Shown: positions 50,992 through 59,806 of the stretch, piece after piece
Layout of the letters: the number at the start of each line of letters is the position of its first letter
Numbering within the stretch: position 1 is the first letter of the stretch
NCBI RefSeq assembly: GCF_018613155.1
Contig: NZ_JAGGQU010000021.1
Location: forward strand, 62,001 to 126,000
Reading direction: 5' to 3'
Origin: Bacillus sp. ISL-55
Lineage (GTDB): Bacteria; Bacillota; Bacilli; Bacillales; Cytobacillaceae
DNA: 64,000 nt
The notes under the pieces: model-generated
Told to the model about the DNA's origin: nothing
The model's input: the letters and a program-made list of their open reading frames with translations, nothing else
The model's database searches: none
Position numbers and translations under genes: made by a program

Positions 50992-51204
50992 TTATAATTG
51001 AGTTTTTTGATTGTTTCCAGTTTTTTCATGACTGGTACTTAAGTAATAGAAGACAATAATCATCGTCTGAGAAAGCAGGTAGATTGGGAACGACCAATAC
51101 ATCTTATAGCCTTTGTCAAAATGGAACAGGCCGACCTTGAGCCCAATATACTCCAGCAGCATCGAGAGGGCCGACCATAATAGGATATAAGGAATGATTT
51201 TGAG
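50992..51204 (-). pseudogene. remnant of a CBO0543-like membrane protein
   Basis: An open frame of 70 codons without a start, bounded upstream by an in-frame TAG (51205-51207). It reads as the C-terminal half of a membrane protein: PYILLWSALSMLLEYIGLKV, GLFHFDKGYKMYWSFPIYLL, then SQTMIIVFYYL and a polar tail. I associate the order 'GLF-x-F-x-K-G-x-K-x-x-W-S-F-P-I-Y' with the CBO0543 family of 4-5-helix proteins. The N-terminal half is absent, so this is a truncated gene. Confidence 0.7.
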
Positions 51205-51302
51205 CTAATCGTTATGTGAATTGAAAGAGCCATAAAAACATCCTTAAATAAAAGTTTTACACTCTTTACTGTCCATCTCCAGGCATCCTACACATCTGAA
51301 AT

Positions 51303-51337
51303 TAAAAATAAGCATACAGCTTCGAAGCTGTATGCTT
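51303..51337 (-). terminator. terminator after the b561-like membrane protein gene
   Basis: AAGCATACAGCTTCGAAGCTGTATGCTT is a perfect inverted repeat (arms of 11 bp around TTCGAA), followed on the minus strand by ATTTTTAA. Confidence 0.88.
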
Positions 51338-51353
51338 GGGTCAAGATCGAGCT

Positions 51354-51875
51354 TTAACCAAATAAAAGATGAATGCCTAATGCAACTCCAAATACAATGG
51401 AGATTGCCTGGTGAATCTTTTTATATGCAAGATACTTCTTCCCTCTCGCCCGCTTATCCAAAAACAAACCAAAGGATGCAAGTACGCCAAATCCGATCAA
51501 AGTGGCTAATCCGCTATAGATACTTTCCCATTCCTCATTTGTCTGCAGGAAAAAATAAGATCCATGTGCCAGCGCCGCAGAAAAAGCTGCCCAGCCAATC
51601 AGTGTATGATGCTCCCTTAATAGTTTGAAAGCCAGTTGGATCCATTTCAGCAAAACAAAATCCCGTTTTTTCAGCTGCAGGAACAGCAGTCTGATGATCC
51701 ACAATGAAAAGGCTGTGATTGCCCCTATTTCCGCTATAGTTCCAATTTTCTCGTAAAACTCGCTCATCAAATCTGTCTCACCTATGACTAAGCCGAGGAA
51801 CAATAGTGCGGCACAAACCGCCAAAACGCTGTAGCCACCAAACCTGATCCATTTTGAAATAACAACCGGGGACAT
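51354..51875 (-). CDS. membrane protein with b561/ferric reductase-like helices
   Basis: A 173-residue protein with five hydrophobic segments (about 10-30, 45-65, 85-105, 117-135, 150-172). Histidines sit in helices in the manner of haem-binding membrane proteins (REHHTLIGWAAF, ALAHGSYFF, KIHQAISIVFGVALGIHLLF), so a b-type haem protein is possible; this is inference. ATG at 51875 follows AAGGAGTG; GTG at 51884 overlaps it. Single gene with a strong terminator. Upstream, GGTCTTTTTTGTGAACTTCG (51976-51995) may be a decayed piece of the 181-bp element family. Confidence 0.7.
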   Translation of the reverse strand: MSPVVISKWIRFGGYSVLAVCAALLFLGLVIGETDLMSEFYEKIGTIAEIGAITAFSLWIIRLLFLQLKKRDFVLLKWIQLAFKLLREHHTLIGWAAFSAALAHGSYFFLQTNEEWESIYSGLATLIGFGVLASFGLFLDKRARGKKYLAYKKIHQAISIVFGVALGIHLLFG

Positions 51876-52183
51876 CAGTTCCACTCCTTGTATTAAGAGA
51901 ATGACAGAAGAAAATTGCCTTTATGCTCATTTTTACACCCATGGCAAAATATATGCCAATTCTATTAATTAGCTGAGGTCTTTTTTGTGAACTTCGCTGC
52001 TTCCTTATCCATTACCTTTATAATAGCCCCACGCGATTACTTAAACAACATGTACGAAAAGCCAGGACCAATTCCAAAACTGCATTTACAAAATGTATTT
52101 ACTTGGATGTATGTTTTGATTGAGGTAGAATAATATCGTAATTCGTTATTGGATTCCTATATCAACGAAAGAAGGAATTTTTT

Positions 52184-52492
52184 ATGGAGGAAAGAGTTCT
52201 CAGAAAGCTATTTCTTGGCTTCATCCAGATTCATATTTTACATCATGCGAAGGAACAGCCGATTTTTGGGTTGTGGATGCTGGAGGAGCTTAAGGAGCAT
52301 GGTTACAGTTTGAGCGCTGGCACCCTATATCCGATATTGCACAGTATGGAATCTGACGGATTGCTTGTAAAAGAAGAGAGAAATGTCGAGGGCAAAATTC
52401 GCAAATACTATCGGACAACCGAAAAAGGGAACAGCGTGCTAGTAGAAGCCCAACAGAAGGCTTATGAATTGTTCAGGGAAATCAAGGATTGA
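52184..52492 (+). CDS. PadR family transcriptional regulator
   Basis: A 102-residue PadR winged-helix protein: helix FGLWMLEELKEHGYSLSAGT followed by LYPILHSMESDGLLVKEER and the wing RKYYRTTEKGNSVL. Such short PadR proteins bind as dimers upstream of neighbouring transporter genes. GAAGGAA precedes the ATG. chrA starts 49 bp downstream on the same strand, so this is most likely its local regulator, possibly responsive to chromate or oxidative stress. Confidence 0.92.
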   Translation: MEERVLRKLFLGFIQIHILHHAKEQPIFGLWMLEELKEHGYSLSAGTLYPILHSMESDGLLVKEERNVEGKIRKYYRTTEKGNSVLVEAQQKAYELFREIKD

Positions 52493-52541
52493 AATTATAA
52501 ATCTTTAACCGTTTTCAATTAGTTATGAAGGAGTTAAAAAA

Positions 52542-53735
52542 ATGACAGAGAAAAAAAGTGTTACATTCAAGTCGTTGCTTGAGATATTAATGGTTTCGAC
52601 AAGGCTTGGCCTGACATCATTCGGAGGGCCTGTTGCCCACCTTGGCTATTTCCATGAGGAATATGTCCGCCGCAGAAAGTGGATGGATGAAAAAACTTAT
52701 GCAGATTTGGTGGCATTATGCCAGTTCCTGCCCGGACCCGCAAGCAGCCAGGTCGGCATCGGAGTAGGGTTGATGCGCGGAGGATTGCTCGGGGGATTGT
52801 TCGCCTTTCTTGGCTTTACGCTGCCCTCTGTTTTGGCACTTATCATTTTCGCAATCATCTTACAGGGTTTTGATATTGGGGACGCTGGCTGGATTCATGG
52901 CCTGAAAATCGTCGCTGTCGCTGTCGTTGCACACGCTATTCTAGGAATGGCTCAGAAGCTGACTCCTGATTTACCGCGGAAGACGATTGCTTTATTCGCG
53001 CTGGCAGTCACTTTGCTGTGGCAGACTGCATTCACACAAATCGGCGTCATTATTATCGCTGGAATATTAGGATACGTTTTATTCAAGTCCCACACTGCCG
53101 TCGCTGATAATAGGATGACTTTCCCGATTTCAAAAGGCGTTGGATATATCAGCCTGGCATTATTTTTCGGATTGCTCATCCTGCTGCCTATTTTACGAGA
53201 AGCGACTTCATTGAACTGGGTCGCGATGTTCGACAGTTTTTACCGATCAGGCTCACTCGTTTTCGGCGGCGGCCATGTTGTCCTACCGTTGCTTGAGCGC
53301 GAATTCGTGCCAACAGGCTGGCTTAGTGAAGAAGCGTTCCTTGCAGGCTATGGCGCTGCCCAGGCAGTTCCAGGTCCATTGTTCACGTTCGCCGCTTATA
53401 TCGGAGCAATCATCAACGGCTGGCAAGGCGGCCTGCTCGCGACTGTCGCAATCTTCCTGCCGGCATTCCTGCTGATCCTCGGGACGCTGCCGTTCTGGGA
53501 CGCATTAAGACGAAACAGCAATATCAGCCGCGCCTTGATGGGCGTTAACGCAGCGGTCGTTGGAATCCTGATTGCTGCCTTCTACCACCCAATCTGGACG
53601 AGTTCGATTCTCGAGCCGATTGATTTCGTGTTTGCCGCTGTGCTGTTCAGCATGCTTGTGTATTGGAAGCTTGCGCCGTGGATTGTCGTAGTTACTGGAG
53701 CTGTTGGCGGAATGGTTTTGTATATGATTTTTTAA
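52542..53735 (+). CDS. chrA: chromate transporter, two-domain (long-chain) CHR family
   Basis: A 397-residue membrane protein of two homologous CHR halves (about 12-185 and 205-395), each opening with the family motif: TRLGLTSFGGPVAHLGYFHE in the first and YRSGSLVFGGGHVVLPLLER in the second, plus PGPASSQVGIGVG and AVPGPLFTFAAYIG. ChrA exports chromate with proton exchange. AAGGAG lies before the ATG. In one unit with the PadR regulator. GC content is a little higher than in the neighbours. Confidence 0.94.
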   Translation: MTEKKSVTFKSLLEILMVSTRLGLTSFGGPVAHLGYFHEEYVRRRKWMDEKTYADLVALCQFLPGPASSQVGIGVGLMRGGLLGGLFAFLGFTLPSVLALIIFAIILQGFDIGDAGWIHGLKIVAVAVVAHAILGMAQKLTPDLPRKTIALFALAVTLLWQTAFTQIGVIIIAGILGYVLFKSHTAVADNRMTFPISKGVGYISLALFFGLLILLPILREATSLNWVAMFDSFYRSGSLVFGGGHVVLPLLEREFVPTGWLSEEAFLAGYGAAQAVPGPLFTFAAYIGAIINGWQGGLLATVAIFLPAFLLILGTLPFWDALRRNSNISRALMGVNAAVVGILIAAFYHPIWTSSILEPIDFVFAAVLFSMLVYWKLAPWIVVVTGAVGGMVLYMIF

Positions 53736-53832
53736 AATAAATCGGGCGTCTGTCCGGTTTTTCGCCGTTTACCAGCAATACTTTGATTAATCACTGGTAA
53801 TCTCATTTCAGATTTCAGGAAAAGTAGATTTT

Positions 53833-53960
53833 ATTGGCGAAAATATGATTTTTTCAACCACATTTTTGAATATATTGGCGGATTTTTAATTATATCGACC
53901 ACATTTTCGAATATATCGACCACTTTTCCAGATATATCGACCAAGTCGGTCATAGATACG
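53833..53960 (+). repeat. fourth array, about 21-bp period, mixed cores
   Basis: Cores start at 53833 (ATTGGCG), 53854 (TCAACCA), 53874 (ATTGGCG), 53895, 53916 and 53937 (TCGACCA): spacings 21, 20, 21, 21, 21. Later units read TATATCGACCACATTTTCGA and vary after the core. It lies between chrA and the iadA terminator. Confidence 0.75.
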
Positions 53961-53970
53961 TGCATAGAGT

Positions 53971-54006
53971 AAAAAAGAACCTTGCCCACTCACGGACAAG
54001 GTTCTT
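53971..54006 (-). terminator. terminator after iadA
   Basis: On the minus strand AAGAACCTTG, a 12-nt loop, CAAGGTTCTT, then TTTTTT. Confidence 0.92.
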
Positions 54007-54010
54007 CAAA

Positions 54011-55180
54011 TCATTCAAACGTCCCTTTTACTAAGGCAACCCCTTTTTCTACCACAACTTTCCCCATTGCGACGACCGTATCAATCTCGAGATTGTCATC
54101 GAGCAGCACAAGATCGGCATCCCGTCCTGCTTCAATCCGCCCTTTTTGTGATAGCTTCAATACCGTCGCCGGGTTTGCGGTAATCACACGGATGGCCGTT
54201 TCAAGCGGAACTCCCTCCGTTAAAACAGCTTCCTGTACCGCCTCGTACAAAGAGGAAACCTGGCCAATCTGCAGGCCGATCAACTCTCCATTTTTATCAA
54301 AATCAGGCAAGCTGGCCTGTCCGTCGGAGGTGAAGGTGATCTGGCTGATGTCGACACCTGCTTCGAGCATTCGCTTCAAGCCTACACTGCACTTAACTTC
54401 GCCTTCCTCCAGGAATTTAGGAATAGAACTGGTTGTGAAATCAATCCAGCCTCCCTTTTTCGCATATTCAATCCCGGCTTCGAACAGATGCGGATTGCGG
54501 TTCATATGCGTCGGATAAAACTGCCTGATTGGGATATCCGTATGCTCTACAACTTCCTCAATCAGCTTCAAATGGTCAAAACTGTCGCCAACATGGACAT
54601 TGACGATGCCGCTTTTGCCTGAAAGCATACCGCCAATCCTTGCTGCTGAAGCAATCTTGGCCATTTCTTCAGCAGTTGGCTGTGATGAGCGATGGTCGGC
54701 AATCGCGATTTCCCCTGCACCGATGATTTTATCGATTAAAATGATATCGTCCTCAATTTTCCCGGTCAGCGTTTTGACCGGGACCTGGTAGGAGCCTGTC
54801 TGGACATAGGTGGTGATCCCTTCTTCTTCAAGAGCGCGGGCTTTGGCAATCAGGTCTGGCATCGTCCGCGTCGTCCCATCTGTGCCAAGCACACCGACAA
54901 GCGTCGTAATCCCCGCAGTCGTTGCCTGTGTCAGCTGGATTTCCGGTGTGCGCGTCCGGAACCCGCCTTCCCCGCCTCCGCCAATCAAGTGGACATGGGA
55001 ATCAATGAATCCGGGTACGACCTTCTTCCCTTTTGCATTAATGACCTTTATTTCTACGAATTTTTCAGGTAGCTCGATTTCATCCTGGATAAATCCAATT
55101 TTACGATCAACAAGCAATATATCTTTTTTACCAAGGTAATCTGGTGCGTAAATGTCTCCATTCTTTATTAACGTCAGCAC
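54011..55180 (-). CDS. iadA: isoaspartyl dipeptidase (beta-aspartyl-peptidase)
   Basis: A 389-residue amidohydrolase that cleaves isoaspartyl dipeptides formed by damage to or turnover of Asn/Asp in proteins. Metal ligands appear in DSHVHLIGGGGEGGF, VNVHVGDS and PTHMNRN, and the catalytic Asp in TFTSDGQAS; the C-terminus shows the usual GRIEAGRDADLVLLDD. Length equals the E. coli enzyme. GTG at 55180 follows AGGAGGGG and replaces the longer frame to 55198. It is downstream of a YfcC-type carrier (30 bp gap) and both lie behind a sigma-54 promoter. Confidence 0.94.
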   Translation of the reverse strand: MLTLIKNGDIYAPDYLGKKDILLVDRKIGFIQDEIELPEKFVEIKVINAKGKKVVPGFIDSHVHLIGGGGEGGFRTRTPEIQLTQATTAGITTLVGVLGTDGTTRTMPDLIAKARALEEEGITTYVQTGSYQVPVKTLTGKIEDDIILIDKIIGAGEIAIADHRSSQPTAEEMAKIASAARIGGMLSGKSGIVNVHVGDSFDHLKLIEEVVEHTDIPIRQFYPTHMNRNPHLFEAGIEYAKKGGWIDFTTSSIPKFLEEGEVKCSVGLKRMLEAGVDISQITFTSDGQASLPDFDKNGELIGLQIGQVSSLYEAVQEAVLTEGVPLETAIRVITANPATVLKLSQKGRIEAGRDADLVLLDDNLEIDTVVAMGKVVVEKGVALVKGTFE

Positions 55181-55210
55181 TAGGGTCCCCTCCTGCAATC
55201 TTTTTGCCCA

Positions 55211-56707
55211 TTATAAACCAATGGATACAGCAATAATAATAAATATGATTGATACTGCTACTAACAAAAGCATGAATTTGCCAATGAACTTTGCCCATAC
55301 TCCCCAGTCAATCCGAGCTGCTCCCAGCGTGCCAATCAATGCAGCTGAAGTCGGTACGATGATGTTTGTCAAGCCATCCCCCAACTGGAAAGCAAGGACT
55401 GCAACCTGACGGGAAACTCCGGCGATATCCGCAAGCGGCGCCATTAATGGCATCGTCAACGCTGCCTGCCCTGACCCAGATACAACGAAGAAATTGAAAA
55501 CGGATTGGAACAAATACATGAACACCGCCGAAACCGATGCCGGCAGATCACCGATCGCCTGACCTGCTCCAAAAAGCATCGTGTTTAGCACGGATGGTGC
55601 ATCCGGACTGTCGCCGCCAAGGATGATGACGATTCCTTTGGCCATTCCGACAACGAGGGCGGCTGGCAATAAGTCCTTCGAGCCGTCAATGAATCCATCT
55701 GCAATATCATTGACCTTCATATTATTCAATTTAAAAATGACGCCAATGATTCCAGCCACAAGTCCGATGGTGAAAAACTGTGAAGCAATTTCCGGAATAT
55801 AGTATGCATGCTCAATAACCCCCCAGACAATCCAGGCGATTCCGGCCAAAATCGTTAAAATCACAAGGCTGTGCCCCAAGGTGAATTTCACGTTTAAATC
55901 ATGGCTTTTCATATCCTTGCGGAAATAATCATCACTGTTATAGGATAGCGACCTTACCGGATCCTTTTTGATGCTTGCCGCATAGCGCCATGTGTAGATA
56001 ATTCCGAGCAGAGTGAATACGGCCCACATTGCCATGCGGAACGGAGACTCGGACAAAACTGGAACACCAGAAATTCCCTGTGCAATCGCGACACCGAAAG
56101 GATTCATCCATGATGTTGCGAATCCTATCTGTGTGGCCACGTAAGTGATCATTACGCCTGTAATAGCGTCATATCCAAGCGCAACCATCAATGGTACGAG
56201 AATCATTGCAAATGCGATCGCCTCTTCCCCCATCCCAAAAACAGCACCGCCAAGCGAGAATAAGAAGAACATGATCGGGATGATAAGGATTTCCCTACCC
56301 TTTGTCTTGTCGATGACATTCAGGATGCCTTCCTCGATTGCCCTCGTTCTCATGATGATGCCAAAAGCTCCGCCAATGATCAGGATAAATGCAACAACTC
56401 CGACAGCAGAGCCCCATTTATCACCAGAAACCAGCCCTTCAAAGACAAAGTTCAGGAAGCCTGCTTCTCCGCCTGCTTCGAACAAATCTGTTCCTTTATG
56501 GACAGGATTCCCCTGTTCATCTTTTACAATCTGAAAACTCTCAGGATCCAACACCGTCTTCGTTTTTTCCTCTCCATTGTCGCTATAGGTGATTTCCTTC
56601 GTTTCGAACTGGCCCACCGGCACGAAGTACGTCACGATTGCCGCAAGCATGACAACGAAAAACACAATGACAAATGTGTGCGGAACCTTCCAAACTTTAT
56701 TTTCCAT
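55211..56707 (-). CDS. YfcC family (C4-dicarboxylate carrier-like) membrane transporter
   Basis: A 498-residue membrane protein with about 12 helices, starting KVWKVPHTFVIVFFVVML and carrying an extracellular loop rich in Glu/Lys (about 38-75), then GSAVGVVAFILIIGGAFGII, GMGEEAIAFAMILVPL and the second-half repeat SGSGQAALTMPLMAPLADI, as in the YfcC family. Related proteins carry dicarboxylates or amino acids; pairing with iadA suggests uptake of isoaspartyl dipeptides or aspartate-like compounds. ATG 56707 follows GGGGG. Controlled by the sigma-54 promoter 50 bp upstream. Confidence 0.9.
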   Translation of the reverse strand: MENKVWKVPHTFVIVFFVVMLAAIVTYFVPVGQFETKEITYSDNGEEKTKTVLDPESFQIVKDEQGNPVHKGTDLFEAGGEAGFLNFVFEGLVSGDKWGSAVGVVAFILIIGGAFGIIMRTRAIEEGILNVIDKTKGREILIIPIMFFLFSLGGAVFGMGEEAIAFAMILVPLMVALGYDAITGVMITYVATQIGFATSWMNPFGVAIAQGISGVPVLSESPFRMAMWAVFTLLGIIYTWRYAASIKKDPVRSLSYNSDDYFRKDMKSHDLNVKFTLGHSLVILTILAGIAWIVWGVIEHAYYIPEIASQFFTIGLVAGIIGVIFKLNNMKVNDIADGFIDGSKDLLPAALVVGMAKGIVIILGGDSPDAPSVLNTMLFGAGQAIGDLPASVSAVFMYLFQSVFNFFVVSGSGQAALTMPLMAPLADIAGVSRQVAVLAFQLGDGLTNIIVPTSAALIGTLGAARIDWGVWAKFIGKFMLLLVAVSIIFIIIAVSIGL

Positions 56708-56755
56708 CACTTAAACCCCCTTGATTTTATAAAATAATTCCTCACTTAAGTTTTT

Positions 56756-56772
56756 GCAATTTTCGTGCCAAT
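56756..56772 (-). promoter_or_regulatory. sigma-54 (SigL) promoter of the yfcC-iadA unit
   Basis: On the minus strand TTGGCAC (56772-56766), 5 nt, TTGCA (56760-56756). This matches the -24/-12 consensus TGGCAC-N5-TTGCA fully. A sigma-54 activator gene lies divergently next to it. Confidence 0.93.
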
Positions 56773-56830
56773 ATTTACGAATCCGTTAAGTCTTTGAAAA
56801 TACTAGTTTCCTTGCTGAAATTCTAAATTT

Positions 56831-56896
56831 AATTGGTTCTTTATGGTTCTTTCAAATGATATAATAAACACAAATTAAAACCATAAAGGACCAATT
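56831..56896. promoter_or_regulatory. 18-bp inverted repeat, probable activator binding site
   Basis: AATTGGTTCTTTATGGTT (56831-56848) and AACCATAAAGGACCAATT (56879-56896) are inverted copies, 17 of 18 matching, 30 bp apart. The left arm is 60-75 bp upstream of the sigma-54 promoter, where activators bind; the right arm reaches the start region of the activator gene, suggesting autoregulation. A TATAAT (56860-56865) lies between the arms. Confidence 0.85.
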
Positions 56897-56899
56897 AAA

Positions 56900-58936
56900 A
56901 TGAAAAAACAAATCACTCTTTTAGCTGGAACAAAGGAAACAAGATTAGCACTCCAAGACCAACTGGAAAGCATCCTGGGGAATTATGTGTCAATCGTTAG
57001 CTATTCGTCCGAGGAAACCTTGCCGGAAAGGATTTTTGATACGATTGTTATCTACTCATCCTACCTGATTGAGGAAGAAGTGGAACATGTCATTGGCGAA
57101 AACTGCGAGGTCATTATTGCGAACAGGACCATCAACCACCAATATATCGACAGGCTGTTCAGCCTCCCGACGGGCACCAGTGTCCTTTATGTTAATGACT
57201 TTCCTGAGAGTGTTAATGACTCCATCCACACCTTAAAAGCACTTGGAATTGATCACTTACAATACCATCCCTACTTTCCCGGCACAAAATACCCCCAGGC
57301 AATTAATATTGCCGTTACCCCCGGGGAAATGAAGCTGATTCCGGATTCAATCACAACAAAAATCAATCTCGGCGTCAGGCTGATTGATATTCACACGATA
57401 ATGAAAATCGTTGACCGGCTTGGCCTGCCTGAGGCGCTCGGGATTCAGGTCGCTGACAGGTATACGAGAAGGATCATTGAATTAAGCCAGAAACTAGCTT
57501 TTCTGAAAGAGGAAGAAGCCAAGTTAAACCAGTATCTGAAACATGTAGTCGATGGCGTGAATGACGGTATCATGGCATTTGATTCCAGAGGCTGCATCAC
57601 GGTTTTTAATGATGTTCTGGAAAAAATCACGGGCATACCGAAAGAAAGGGCCCTGAACAGGAAGGTAAATGACATTTTCCAAAATCCCGATCTTTTACAT
57701 TTTTTATTGAAAGAGATTGATACTGAAGAACCTTATCCGTTTCTGGTAAGGCAAACGAATGTCATGGTCCACCGGATGCCGATTACACAGGAAGAAACGG
57801 TTGTTGTCACATTCAAAAACATGGATGAAACGATTGAAATGGAGAAAGCAGTCAGGCTCGAGCTCCAGAAGAAAGGCTATGTTGCAAAACATACTTTCGA
57901 AAACATCCTCGGCAAAAGCAAAGCAATCAAAGAGACGAAGAAAATTGCTCGCAAGCTGGCAAGGACCCACCTGCAAATCTTGATCCAGGGGGAAAGCGGA
58001 ACAGGAAAAGAGCTTTTCGCCAGTGCCATACATATGGTATCTAGCCGGAAGGACGCTCCATACCTGGCGATAAACTGCAATGCACTGCCAGAAGATCTGC
58101 TGGAGAGTGAATTGTTCGGTTACGAAGAAGGCTCTTTTACAGGTGCAAGAAAAGGGGGCAAAAAAGGAGTATTCGAACAGGCAGACGGCGGCACACTGTT
58201 CCTCGACGAAATCGGTGACATCAGCATGAAGCTGCAGGCAAGGCTGTTGCGTGTGTTACAAGAACAGGAGATTCGCCGGATTGGCGGAACCAGGAATATA
58301 CCCGTTGATGTCCGGATCATCGCAGCCACAAACAAGAATCTTAAGGAAATGATTGAGAAAGGTGAATTTCGAGAGGATCTATATCACCGCTTGAAGGTTC
58401 TTTCCCTGAGTTTGCCCCCACTAAGGGAGCGTACGGAAGATATCCCTCTCTTGGTTCAGCATTTTATCCATGAAAGCCATAAACCAAAGGCAAAAATCGA
58501 CCATGAGACCATAACTAGATTAACAGAGATGCCTTGGAAGGGAAATATCCGCGAGCTAAAAAACACTTTGCTGTACATGCTCGCTGTTTCGGAAGGAGAA
58601 CTCATTGGCACTGAAGATCTCCCTGTTGACCAGCAGGAAAAAAGGCTTCTTCCTGAAACAGACCTGACTGCTTATAAAAAGGCTGAAGAGTACAGAACCC
58701 TTCTTCAATTCATCAAACAATTGAACTTGGCAGGAAAAAGCTCCGGCAGGCCACAGCTTAGTCTCATGATGTCTAATACGAGCAACCCACTTAGCGAACA
58801 GCAAATACGCCTGCGCTTAAAAGAACTCGAACACCAGGGCTTTGTTGTCGTTCGCCGGGGCAGAAGCGGAACAATGATCACCCAGAAAGGATTGGAGGCA
58901 TTGGAACATCAGCAACCGATCACTTTTAGCATATAA
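56900..58936 (+). CDS. sigma-54-dependent transcriptional activator (PrpR/PAS-AAA+ type)
   Basis: A 678-residue regulator. An N-terminal sensor region (about 1-195) resembles PrpR_N/ligand-binding modules; a PAS domain follows (about 210-310, DGVNDGIMAFDSRGCITVFN). The AAA+ domain (about 335-565) has Walker A GESGTGKE, the sigma-54 contact loop GSFTGA, Walker B GGTLFLDEIGD and the arginine-finger region. The C-terminus is a winged-helix-like segment (EQQIRLRLKELEHQGFVVVR) instead of the usual Fis HTH, which is less common. It is divergent from the yfcC-iadA unit and should activate it on sensing the substrate. Confidence 0.93.
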   Translation: MKKQITLLAGTKETRLALQDQLESILGNYVSIVSYSSEETLPERIFDTIVIYSSYLIEEEVEHVIGENCEVIIANRTINHQYIDRLFSLPTGTSVLYVNDFPESVNDSIHTLKALGIDHLQYHPYFPGTKYPQAINIAVTPGEMKLIPDSITTKINLGVRLIDIHTIMKIVDRLGLPEALGIQVADRYTRRIIELSQKLAFLKEEEAKLNQYLKHVVDGVNDGIMAFDSRGCITVFNDVLEKITGIPKERALNRKVNDIFQNPDLLHFLLKEIDTEEPYPFLVRQTNVMVHRMPITQEETVVVTFKNMDETIEMEKAVRLELQKKGYVAKHTFENILGKSKAIKETKKIARKLARTHLQILIQGESGTGKELFASAIHMVSSRKDAPYLAINCNALPEDLLESELFGYEEGSFTGARKGGKKGVFEQADGGTLFLDEIGDISMKLQARLLRVLQEQEIRRIGGTRNIPVDVRIIAATNKNLKEMIEKGEFREDLYHRLKVLSLSLPPLRERTEDIPLLVQHFIHESHKPKAKIDHETITRLTEMPWKGNIRELKNTLLYMLAVSEGELIGTEDLPVDQQEKRLLPETDLTAYKKAEEYRTLLQFIKQLNLAGKSSGRPQLSLMMSNTSNPLSEQQIRLRLKELEHQGFVVVRRGRSGTMITQKGLEALEHQQPITFSI

Positions 58937-58969
58937 TGAACAGCAAAGTGAGCGCGAGGTGGAGAATAT

Positions 58970-59353
58970 ATGTGCGTATCAAATAATGCAATCGAGCTCC
59001 AAGCATACCATTTTTCCGAAAAGATTCAGGAAAGCTCATTATACAACATTGTACGTGTTGATTTTATCGGAGGTACTTTTCTTGAATGTGAGCAGGAGAC
59101 ATCTTTAAGAGCCGAATTTCAAGGTATCGATAACCTACCATTGATTAAGAATCTCATTTTACAAACAAAAACTGGAAAGCAGTTTATTGTGGAGCCGGAT
59201 GAATTGGGGCTGCGATTTGCTAAGGGGGAGCTTAGCTATAGGCAATACCTTTTAGCTAAAAAACAGAAGGCCAGAAAGATGATTTGTTACACTTTCGGAT
59301 TCACTGGTTTATTCATAGCTGCGGCCTGGGCTTTTGTCAGTTATTTTTTATAA
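58970..59353 (+). CDS. small membrane-anchored protein of unknown function
   Basis: A 127-residue protein with a soluble N-terminal region of about 100 residues and a C-terminal membrane helix (MICYTFGFTGLFIAAAWAFV). GAGGTGGAG lies before ATG 58970. It starts 33 bp after the sigma-54 activator gene on the same strand, so may share its transcript. I do not recognise a domain; the pattern (soluble head, tail anchor) could place it on the cytoplasmic face of the membrane. Confidence 0.7.
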   Translation: MCVSNNAIELQAYHFSEKIQESSLYNIVRVDFIGGTFLECEQETSLRAEFQGIDNLPLIKNLILQTKTGKQFIVEPDELGLRFAKGELSYRQYLLAKKQKARKMICYTFGFTGLFIAAAWAFVSYFL

Positions 59354-59425
59354 GGCATTTCCATTTCGAGACAAGGCTTTTGGATAGCCTGAAATTAATA
59401 AAAGGTTAAGCTATATTATCAATCC

Positions 59426-59454
59426 TTGACACCCTTTCATTATCACACTATAAT
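59426..59454 (+). promoter_or_regulatory. sigma-A promoter of the T-box transporter gene
   Basis: TTGACA (59426-59431), 17 bp, TATAAT (59449-59454): both boxes match consensus. Transcription should start near 59461, just before the T-box leader. Confidence 0.92.
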
Positions 59455-59477
59455 TTCAAGTAATATATTTTAATAAG

Positions 59478-59755
59478 TTGAAGCGTTGAAGAGAGTCTAT
59501 TAAGCCGGTCTCCCTGTTGATAGAGAATCAGTGGTTGGTGGAAACTGATACAAAGGCCAGGTGAATTTCGTTCTTGGAGCTTTTCCTTTTAAAAATTGCA
59601 GTTTTCGCATTGAGGAAACAGCAACAAAAAGGAACGGGTTTGGCCGTTATCCAGTAACTTGAGCGGGAAGCAGCATGCTTCCAATTAGGGTGGTACCGCG
59701 TGTTCAGCCACGTCCCTATCCAGATTGATGGATAGAGGCGTGGCTTTTTATTTTG
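59478..59755 (+). ncRNA. T-box riboswitch leader, probable Phe specifier
   Basis: The T-box sequence AGGGTGGTACCGCG at 59687-59700 is diagnostic. It is followed by a terminator: CCACG...CTATCC pairs with GGATAG...CGTGG and ends in CTTTTTATTTT (59707-59755). Stem I spans about 59490-59590. In the specifier loop GTGAATTTCG (59561-59570) the codon read after GTGAA is UUU (or UUC one base on); both are Phe. Uncharged tRNA-Phe would thus switch on the transporter gene 50 bp downstream. The specifier is inferred from position only. Confidence 0.92.
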
Positions 59756-59806
59756 CCCGACATCAATCAATTCAGCTGAAATAGAGAGAAAAAGGGAGCA
59801 ATCAAC

